Assembly: GCA_000729835.1 (NCBI GenBank)
Contig: JFHB01000009.1
Span: forward strand, 310,001 to 374,000
From: Atkinsonella hypoxylon
Taxonomy: Eukaryota > Ascomycota > Sordariomycetes > Hypocreales > Clavicipitaceae
Direction: 5' to 3'
DNA length: 64,000 bases
The translations under genes were made by a program, and so were the position numbers. This document shows, in pieces, positions 56,602 to 64,000 of the stretch. Below the pieces are notes generated by a model. It was not told the origin of the DNA. It saw nothing but the letters and a program-made list of their open reading frames with translations, and made no database searches. Position 1 is the stretch's first letter; the number at the start of each line of letters is the position of its first letter.

Positions 56602-59157
56602 TCACCTTGAAGGAACTCCCCTCACGATACCTTTGAGACTTGGTTTATCCTCTAGTGGAATTTCTGTGATGTTTTTACCATCAGCTCCAACTTCAATCCA
56701 TTTATTGAGCAAGTCATTGCTCTCCTTCGGTTTAATCGTGTTGTTTCGGGTGCCCACTGTGATGTGAGTTACATTGTTGACACATTCCCATTTATCAGCG
56801 TTATCGACAAGGCGGACGACTATGGCCATGATGCGGTCATCGAATACGATCTGCATGTAAGCTGATTAGCAATGCAGATCATTTTATATTCCCATTTGAC
56901 CCCAGCGATGGGCGAGTTGCAAACGTACCCTTTCCAGTAACAAGTAGCATTGCCCAATTTGTGAGTCTGAGCTGCCGCATGACTCCCATTCTCTGACGTA
57001 TCTTTGCCAAAGGTCGTGTCTATCCCTCGAGCTTGCACGATGCATGAGTGTAACATGGAATTTATGCTGTATCCGCCCCATTTGTTTCAGCTGTATGTAG
57101 AATTGGGAGAGATGTGACAAACTGCCAAAAGCTTTCTCGAGTATGGCATGCACGTCACCGCTTGCAACGTCAACGGCAATATATTCTAATCGTGCTTTCC
57201 TCTTATTCTTCGCTTTCCTCTCGGGTATAGTGTGCTGAATAGTCGGGCGATAGTCAAGGGCAGCTTGCACGGCCGCACCATATTGTTCTGCAGAAGGAGC
57301 TTGGTTGATGAGCCTTGGGAAAAGCTGCTGCAGCCTGCGTACAGTTGTCTCGAGATTCTGGCGTGTCCCAATCTGAGGGTCTAGTTCGATGATAGCATCG
57401 AAGCCATTGTCCGGACTTGCATATGGTGCACATGCCTCGAATCTGCTAATGAATCCTTCCATGACTCCAATAAACTTGTTTTTGTCGCTTGCTGCATGTA
57501 TCGTCTGATGATTATCACCACGTGCCAATACCCTCGCTTGCGTGATCTTTCTGATATTCTTCACAGAATCTTTGTCATGGCGAAAGTACAGGGAAACTAT
57601 CTTTGCAGTAGCATGTTGAAGTTTCACATCAGCTATGAATTGCTTCCTCTCGTTTTTCGTCGCGTTATTTCGGTCCGCGAAAACGACAGGATGCTTCTTC
57701 AGCTGGTCCATCACAGCTTGGATAAATCGTGGTGGTCGTCGGCTGCCTGATATATTATCATTCTGAACGTGGCCCCATCCAAAGAGCTGCGTTAAAGCCA
57801 GAGCAAGCGTTGTTTTGCCGCAGCCTATGGTAGCAATTGGGCATAAAATGATGTCCCCTTTGACTTCATCCATTACAATAGGATTTAATTCATCCAAGAA
57901 TGCCGCGTCATGACCGTTCAGATTTTTAAACCTAAGAAAGTCATCACGCAGCGAAATGATGCCATGATTCTGGTTATAGAGTTTTCCCAGATTTGGATCA
58001 GCTGCCAGCCTTTTGCGAGCGTAAAGTAAGTATTCTTCTGTAATTTTCTGGTGTTTCCTGATCTTTGGTTGCTTGCCCGCAATGAGGGCTTTAGTGCACT
58101 CTCTCCACTGCCGGTACATGAGATATGGTTCCTCAAATTTGTATTTAAAGAACCAGTCCTGAAAGGGGCGAGTTGCAGAATCATTACTCGTTTTACAACG
58201 TATCACGAATCCCTCAACTTCTCTGCCCTCATGAGAGCCTGTCTGGGCGACTTCTTCTAGAAAGGCCTTGACCTCCTTAACATTGTTGATCAAGACTAGA
58301 CCAGTTTTGATAAAACCCCATGATTCCGCAAAGTTCTGGACCAATGAGCTTGGGTATGTCGCAAATTCAGGCAGATTGAGGTTAATTCCATGGAGATATA
58401 GGCCAGCTTTGCCCGCGCCATATGCCAATACATGCTCCTCAAACTCGTCGTCACATAGCTCTGCGACTGCGGTGGCATTTCGACTGTAAAGCTCCCTAGC
58501 CAAATCTGACTTAGTCTTGCCCACGACTGCGAGTTGTCTCTCTAAGCGGCGTTCACCAGCACTGGCGTGGCTGAGTTGGACATCATCTCGGTCACCCATT
58601 GAATGCTTGCTGCAAACCAAGAGCGTGTCATCCTCGAGTCCAGAAATGAATATTATGCAACCATTTTCCTTGAGTGTAAGTTCATAGGGCGGCTGCGTAT
58701 TAGCAATAATATTATTCCATCTCGTCTCGGGTACTTCGTCCACATTGAAAAATTTGTCGTATCCTCTGACAGCAATCCGAGGTTGCTGTCCACGAGTTTG
58801 TGCGATGGTGAAAAGACCGCGAGCATAGGTAGGCAGATTTGGCTTTTTGTAGTCCCACTCCTGCATTTTCCAGGAATCGACTGACACTCCGTGTGAGCCT
58901 TTTACATCGAAGCTAGTCTTTTTGACGGAGAATCCACTGCGACGTTTATCCTTTGTCGCTGATTCTAGGTCGATTAGCATGCGTGACACTCGGTCGACAT
59001 CTTGTGGTATATATGGTTCGGTGGCCATTTTGAACTTTAAGTCTGTGCTTTTGAGCCTAGAAATATGCAAGGATGAATACTCCCAATTTGTGGCTTTCAA
59101 AATGGCCGGATTCAAACACACGTGCGTTCTCGACGTGCTGCACAGGAGCGCCTTCAA
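56602..59157 (-). CDS. trl1: fungal tRNA ligase TRL1 (ligase, kinase, CPDase)
   Basis: Seals tRNA halves after intron removal and joins HAC1-type mRNA in the unfolded protein response. Exons 59157-56929 and 56850-56602 give 825 residues. The ligase domain has the nucleotidyl-lysine in LTLKENGCIIFIS (K163). The polynucleotide kinase domain has Walker A GCGKTTLA (~445). The cyclic phosphodiesterase domain has two HxT motifs: HVT (~701) and HIT (~772), the second encoded by the last exon. All three activities therefore look intact. The family-conserved sequence starts at MATEPYIPQDVDRVSRMLID; its Met is at residue 44 (ATG 59028), so translation may start there. The first 43 residues could be leader or an alternative N-terminus. 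Confidence 0.95.
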
Positions 59158-59985
59158 ATTTGGCAGTTGGGGAGAATATGAGACAAGAGTCGTAGATACT
59201 TTGATTGATTATTAGCTCGCACACACTTATCGAACACGATATGTAGAAGAATACAGTACGGCGGAACGGCAGCTCGAGCGGAGAAGCAAGATGTGATGCA
59301 TTAAAACACTGTCGTGCACGCCAGTGAGGAATTAAGTTCATGAGTCACAAGGCAAATGGTACCTAAACCGTAGGTACGTAGAAATCCTTGACAAACTTGA
59401 GTGGATAGCTCCTGCAACCTGTGTAGTGGGCATGTGCGATACTGTAAATTGGTGGACCCCAAACTTGCTGTGGGGCAACAATACTGTGACTGCATCGTAT
59501 GCCACATCTTCTCATTTCATAACATGCTCGATACCAGTGACGATTTGATGTAGTTTGCGTACCTACTGATATTGGGTGTGCGGTCACTGCGCTCAATATT
59601 ATAGCATACTGATCTACTGAGTATAAACATCTTCTTTCACTTGACTCGTACTTGGCGAGCAACCCTGTCATAAATAATCTCACGATAGGGAACTAAATGC
59701 CGAAAAAAATTACATGGATCCGATGAGGAACTAGTTAGAATAATCACATAATAAGGTCATGCCGTCGGCTTTCGCCACGCTGGCGTACCGGACTTAGCTT
59801 AAAAAATTGTGGTACCCTTCTAAGGGCTGGTCCACACACGAGGTCCCGGTTAGTCATTCACATATTATTAGGAAGAGAAAAAGCACATCAGACATACTCA
59901 TCTCTATACTCCGAATAACAGCCTTTGTCATCTACTGTCAGCGGAAAATCCTTGCTCGAACGAGCATCCAACCCGACAAAGCCAC
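59158..59985. other. intergenic, divergent promoters of trl1 and the ankyrin gene
   Basis: No gene is supported. Short minus-strand frames (59301-59683) overlap each other in different phases and have no motif. Confidence 0.5.
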
Positions 59986-60657
59986 ATGAACAAAACAGCC
60001 GCGATGTCGCCGAATCCCTTCCTTCTTGCGGCTGACAACAGTCCTTCGCTGATTTCACTACTTCGCGATAACCGCAATCTTGCGTCGCTGCAGGACGAGC
60101 ATGGCTATTCGCTCGTACACGCGGCAGCTAGTTATAACCATATTGATTTGCTTCGATGTCTAGTTGTCGAATTTGGCGTCGACGTCAATCTCAAGGATGA
60201 AGACGATGAAACGGCTTTATTTGCTGTAGAATCACCACAAGCTGCCAAAGTCCTGGTTGAAGAACTAGGTGCTGATATTGACCACAAAGGTGCCGATGGG
60301 CTTACTGCTAGAGAAAAGATCGAATTGGAAGGCGATTTTCCACTGGTCGCAGAGTACCTCGCCGGTGTTACGGCGAAGAGAGATGACAAACAGCTTGGAA
60401 ACCTGGCCGCGGACACAATAACCCACACTCTTCACACTCCACCGCCAAGAATCAATTTAACGGTTGGGACAATGGACGTTCTCAAGGATTTTCCCTTCGA
60501 AGTTGATCCCGTGTTTAGTAGCCGCATCGAAGAACTCGCTCAACGTGACGACTTTAGCAGTCCGTCAGGGCAGGCCGATCTGCGAAAACTTGTTGAAGAT
60601 GCCATCTCCGAGCGAAAGCTCGCAGACGAGAGAAATGTAAGATCCAAGCAGGGCTAA
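59986..60657 (+). CDS. ankyrin-repeat protein
   Basis: Intronless, 223 residues. Two clear ankyrin repeats lie near residues 37-66 (DEHGYSLVHAAASYNHIDLL) and 70-100 (DEDDETALFAVESPQAAKVL), with a third shorter unit GADGLTAREKIELEGDFPLV. The C-terminal half has FPFEVDPVFSSRIEELAQRD and a helical end rich in Arg/Lys. Small ankyrin proteins with this layout occur in ascomycetes and resemble a small ankyrin protein of S. pombe; a molecular role cannot be read from the sequence. A second in-frame ATG at residue 7 (60004) could be the start. The gene converges on its minus-strand neighbour, with only four bases between the stop codons. Confidence 0.85.
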   Translation: MNKTAAMSPNPFLLAADNSPSLISLLRDNRNLASLQDEHGYSLVHAAASYNHIDLLRCLVVEFGVDVNLKDEDDETALFAVESPQAAKVLVEELGADIDHKGADGLTAREKIELEGDFPLVAEYLAGVTAKRDDKQLGNLAADTITHTLHTPPPRINLTVGTMDVLKDFPFEVDPVFSSRIEELAQRDDFSSPSGQADLRKLVEDAISERKLADERNVRSKQG

Positions 60658-60661
60658 GTGA

Positions 60662-61373
60662 TTAATTAGAACTTTGCAGTCTCCACATCAAATATCGATC
60701 TTCTTTTGTGGACGGCCGGAGCATCATGAGCTCAGAGCATCCACTGGTTAATTTGATGCTGCCAAAGCTTGTTGCACATATCGAGAGCCATCTTCCGTTG
60801 TCAGGACGCATCGTCAAAATATCACGAACTAATTCCTGAAACCAATTGACACCAATAAGACCAGACCAGCTTATTTTACAAAGCTCTACTTGCTCCTGCT
60901 CACAATCCTGGATACGGTAACGCGATAAATATGTATCCATGGAGTCTCCAAACTCGACCCGAGGACTTCCGAGCCTGATGAGGGATAACCACTCATATAA
61001 TAATAACCCTCTTTCCTGAACCGTTTCTTGGTACGTCTCCCAAGACGTGGGATTGATATTGAGCACGGAAGGTGAGGAGGTGATGCACTGGAAAACTTCT
61101 GGCTTGGGAGTGCATTTGAAGGCTTCGAAATCATGCTTCAAGTCAGACGATAGGGCTTAAATTATTTGTCAGATTTTCTCGGCTAGACAGTAAATTGCCG
61201 TTTCAAAATGGAAACGGAAGGACATAATTGGACTTACTACACCCGGAGTTATCGCAAAGTAGCCAGTTTAAGTCTTCAGTTGCCATGTCTCGGCAGGCAC
61301 GGATAAGTTGCTCCCGTTTTTTGTGCGCCTCTTCATAGTATGATCCATTGAGTGCTCTTAGTTCGAAGGACAT
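60662..61373 (-). CDS. possible Rpp40-like RNase P/MRP protein
   Basis: Exons 61373-61238 and 61155-60662 give 209 residues. The splice choice rests on phase and a CTGAC branch site 12 bases before a TTTAAG acceptor. The C-terminal half has LLLYEWLSLIRLGSPRVEFG followed by DTYLSRYRI, then ISWSGLIGVNWFQELVRDIL and MLRPSTKEDRYLMW. This pattern (LYEWL.L..L.SPR, D.YLSRY, TW.G....W, LRP...EYL.W) is what I remember for the RNase P 40-kDa (Rpp40) family in filamentous fungi. The protein is shorter than typical Rpp40, so it may be a partial family member, or the N-terminal exons may be missing. Function is therefore a hypothesis. It overlaps no other gene and converges tightly on the ankyrin gene. 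Confidence 0.6.
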
Positions 61374-62259
61374 AGCTAGGTTGCGATTAGCGAGTCATCC
61401 GCAGTGATCATCATTGAAATAATCGCCTACTCGAGGTTTGCTGATCCTTCGCCGTGCTTAATTTGCCAGACAGTCCATAACGTCCGACTGTTGGCTTGTC
61501 CATTTGTATTGTTAGAACCCCTGAGGCCTCATTAGTATTCAGCTTTTAACACACAACATGTCCATTACCTTTATCGATGGTGAATTTTGGGAAATTTGAC
61601 GCAGCGCTTTGAGAAATCATCGTTGCTCCTGCTGCTCGGGTTGATCAGCGGATATGATCGGAATTTATAACTAAATCGTGGATTACCCACGCCTATGGAG
61701 GAGCTGGAGCAGTCTCTCATTAAGCAGCAATTGTTCGAGGGACATAGTGAAGCGGTAGTAGGTTGGAGGCTGCCTGTCCCGTATTGCTCTATTCTGTTTG
61801 GTCGGTAAATCCTCGAAAGGCAATATCAAATCAACCTTTCTTTCGTGTCAGGTACACGAGATTCAACATTGTTGATGAAATGGAGTGAAACCTAACTCAC
61901 TCTCGATATGAAGTTTTGGTCCATAACAGCTGTCCAAGGCTGGTTCCTGTGTGATAGTTGGTTGGGATCTATATGACCGATGGTACCATAAGACATGATA
62001 CATCTGTCAGTTGGCTGCATTATTTGGCACGTCCGTGCCATTGCTGCCACGTCTGTTGCTCCGAGCTGGAAAAAGCCACTTAGCGCATAGTGAATTAGCC
62101 ATAGTTTCTGACCGCGGTGTGATCCAAGAAGGCGTCATATACCATAAAGCAGTGAACTTTCATCAGAGCGTATTGTACGCGATTTTTCTAAAGCTTTGCC
62201 ATCAGTTGAATTGCTAGCGTACTGATCATTCCACGTTAGCAGTGAGCAGTGGAGTTGTA

Positions 62260-62531
62260 CAGTGGGTCCAGGTAATTCCGAAAAAAACCCAACACAACGT
62301 AGGTATCGCGAAATCTGCGGGAAACTTTGTACAATAATTACGCTGCTAATTTGGCAGCAATTGAATTGTAATTTAATCAGTAGACTCTTTGATTAATTCT
62401 GTATTAACTGGTATAGCTAATACTTAGTGTACCACCCGTCTGCGTTGATAACGGCCTTGGCATCCATTGACGCGATGTGGATATCTACAAAAATACGATG
62501 GATATTTTTCGGAATTACCTGTGACCCACTG
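62260..62531 (-). mobile_element. internally deleted Tc1-type transposon with transposase tail
   Basis: Left end CAGTGGGTCCAGGTAATTCC (from 62260) and the reverse complement of the right end, CAGTGGGTCACAGGTAATTC, form terminal inverted repeats continuing into CCGAAAAA. TA lies on both sides (62258-62259 and 62532-62533). On the minus strand, from about 62490 to the stop at 62417-62419, the frame reads DIHIASMDAKAVINADGWYT then KY stop. This resembles the C-terminus of fungal Tc1 transposases (SMP.R..AVI.A.GGHTKY). The rest of the transposase, including the DDE catalytic region, is absent, so the copy cannot move by itself. Confidence 0.85.
62417..62490 (-). pseudogene. remnant of Tc1 transposase C-terminus
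   Basis: About 24 codons of transposase tail inside the deleted element, ending in TAG at 62417-62419. No start codon or catalytic residues remain. Confidence 0.65.
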
Positions 62532-62976
62532 TAAATGTGCAACATTGAAGTTGAGAAACTGCAATAGGCCCCGGCGGGGTTTTATCGGCCTTTTCTCCGG
62601 AGGTGGGCGCTTTGGGGTTTTATTACTCTTGCCCTTCACAGTAGCCTCACTAATCACGGTCTCTGAGGCTTAGTGACCAAAATTGAAACATCTTCTTCCA
62701 AAAACTCAAATCGAATTAAAGAAAAAACATGGAGAAGAAGTAGGACTCGTTCCCGAAAACGACATTGCGCTATGTACCATTTCCGTGAAGGAAATTGGTG
62801 CAGGGTTTGCTTCATTGGGTCTTGGTATTTTGCCTGAACGCGCTACCCTTTCTCGAAATAAGTATTTATTATATTGACCCTGATGCGACAGCCATATGAA
62901 CCCCAATTCCCACATATCCATATCGCTTCATTAAGCTTTGCCGGGTATCTACCACAGACCAAGGCAGCAAGCCAGA

Positions 62977-64000
62977 ATGGATTTTCTCATCAAATTCGCA
63001 CAGACACATGAGTCTTTTCGCTTGGCAGAGATCCAGGCCCTTGCCGAGATCGAACAAGTGCAGCTGACGATTGTTGACTACTCTAACGAGGTATGGGACA
63101 CCTTGGACTAAACTATGATCGTGTCACTGCTGATACTGCCTTAGTCTCCGTTCTGCCTTGTATGTCTCCCGTCTGTTGATGATGCTCGCAAATTGGTTCG
63201 GAGGTCAATACTGGCCCAGTCCATTCATGAGCTTTGGGGAATCGGTGAAACGCTAGAACAATTACACCAGTCTATCACCAAAAACACCAGCCATCAATGG
63301 CTCAACTATAAGAAGGTCTCATTCAAGTTCACCGTAGACTCATATCAAGGAGCGCGATCAAGCGAGAGCAGGCTGAAGATCATCAATAGTTTTGCTTACC
63401 TACCTTTCGAAGGGCCCATTCAAATGTCACGACCACATGAACTATTTACATTGTTTGAACTATGGCCATTTAACAGTGTCCCTCTGGGACTGTCAGACCC
63501 GACTAAGCTATTCTTAGGACGTCTCATTGGCAGTACGTCTCGCGAGACCGTTCTTAAATTTGATTTAAAGAAGCGTGGTTATATATCAACGACAAGTATG
63601 GATTCAGAACTCTCACTGATCACTGCTAACATTGCCCTCGCCGGTCCTGGGAAGTTATTTTATGATCCATTTGTCGGCACAGGCTCGTTTCCAATTGCTT
63701 GCGCTTGCTTTGGGGCGATGGGTTGGGGAAGTGACATAGATGGCAGAAGTATGCGTGGCGAGGGCGGGAGCAAAAGCCTCAAGGGCAATTTTAGGCAATA
63801 CGGCCTGAGGACAAGATTAGGTGATGTATTTTCTGCTGATCTTATCAATACACCGATCAGAAGAGACCGACGGATATGGGACGGTGTTGTTTGTGACCCC
63901 CCCTACGGGGTGCGAGAAGGCTTGAGAGTTTTGGGCTTGAGGGATCCTACAAAGACCCCGTGGTTAATTGAAAAGGGCAAATTCAATGCTTCGTCAGTAT
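62977..64000 (+). CDS. trm11: tRNA (guanine-N2-)-methyltransferase catalytic subunit TRM11 (5' part)
   Basis: Catalytic subunit, with TRM112, of the enzyme making m2G10 in tRNA. Exons 62977-63090 and 63145 onward; the frame is open to the window edge, so the C-terminus is missing. The N-terminal region (MDFLIKFAQTHESFRLAEIQ) is the Trm11-type fold before the methyltransferase domain. The SAM-binding motif is LFYDPFVGTGSFPIACACFG with GWGSDID following; the catalytic motif is VCDPPYGVREG, the NPPY-like element of N2-guanine methyltransferases. LFLGRLIGSTSRETVLKFDL with KKRGYISTTSMD is typical of Trm11. 326 codons are present; orthologues have about 430-470 residues. Confidence 0.93.

Larger units (their letters stand above)
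61374..62976. other. intergenic with Tc1-derived element
   Basis: Contains the element 62260-62531. Other open frames (62011-62217, 62683-62877) have no recognised domain. This is the upstream flank of trm11. Confidence 0.5.

Noticed and set aside
1..64000. Biosynthetic cluster, CRISPR array, defence island or other novel gene system
   Set aside because: All recognised genes are scattered eukaryotic housekeeping genes with unrelated roles; no regularly spaced repeats, operons or clustered tailoring enzymes were seen.

Overview
The window is nuclear DNA from a filamentous ascomycete fungus (Pezizomycotina). The evidence is dense, single-copy eukaryotic housekeeping genes on both strands, many short introns (about 48 to 100 bases, GTRNGT donors, CTRAC-like branch sites, YAG acceptors), and fungus-typical proteins: a CCH1 calcium channel, a three-domain tRNA ligase, SLA1 with LxxQxTG motifs, an ISH1/MSC1 repeat protein and a GPI-anchored cysteine-rich secreted protein. 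I cannot name the species; the class could be Sordariomycetes or Leotiomycetes. I see no rRNA, tRNA, CRISPR, operon or biosynthetic gene cluster.

Layout. 1-1891: no assignable gene. 1892-8472 (-): CCH1. 8473-10138: intergenic with a small inverted-repeat element. 10139-12293 (+): DDT/WHIM/PHD protein. 13625-15051 (+): HMG-box protein whose first intron carries a T18 and a G17 run. 15669-16394 (+): GPI-anchored protein. 16835-19688 (-): MSH5. 20694-21161 (-): EMC5. 22463-23368 (-): conserved uncharacterised protein. 23726-23937: second inverted-repeat element. 25011-26787 (+): PP2A B subunit. 27884-29272 (+): YEA4-type nucleotide-sugar transporter. 29507-29863: AT-rich inverted-repeat element with TA flanks. 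30184-33308 (+): AMP deaminase. 34160-37680 (+): SLA1. 38107-39200 (-): TLC-domain protein. 40321-41553 (+): COG8. 41812-42747 (+): HEM25. 42898-44141 (-): RS-like coiled-coil protein. 45148-45673 (-): prefoldin subunit 1. 46215-47201 (-): mitochondrial uL10m. 47607-49198 (+): RPT5. 50552-52479 (+): ISH1/MSC1. 53068-55348 (-): ERB1. 55749-56485 (+): DUF4870-like membrane protein. 56602-59157 (-): tRNA ligase. 59986-60657 (+): ankyrin protein. 60662-61373 (-): Rpp40-like protein. 62260-62531: deleted Tc1 element. 62977 to the end (+): TRM11, cut by the window edge.

The genes do not form a pathway. They are a normal mixture of ribosome biogenesis (ERB1, uL10m), RNA processing (tRNA ligase, TRM11, Rpp40-like), proteostasis (RPT5, prefoldin, EMC5), trafficking and endocytosis (COG8, SLA1), signalling (CCH1, PP2A-B), meiosis (MSH5), chromatin/transcription (PHD, HMG) and metabolism/transport (AMP deaminase, HEM25, YEA4). 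Exon models were built by hand. Every complete multi-exon model sums to a whole number of codons and joins family-conserved sequence across each junction, but none has been checked against transcripts.

The most unusual signals are non-coding: four small terminal-inverted-repeat elements, one with the tail of a Tc1 transposase; a dispersed CCTAGGTA-type intergenic motif; a 55-base diverged duplication; and several micro-exons (12, 17, 21, 24, 26 and 7 coding bases). I found no convincing new multi-gene system.
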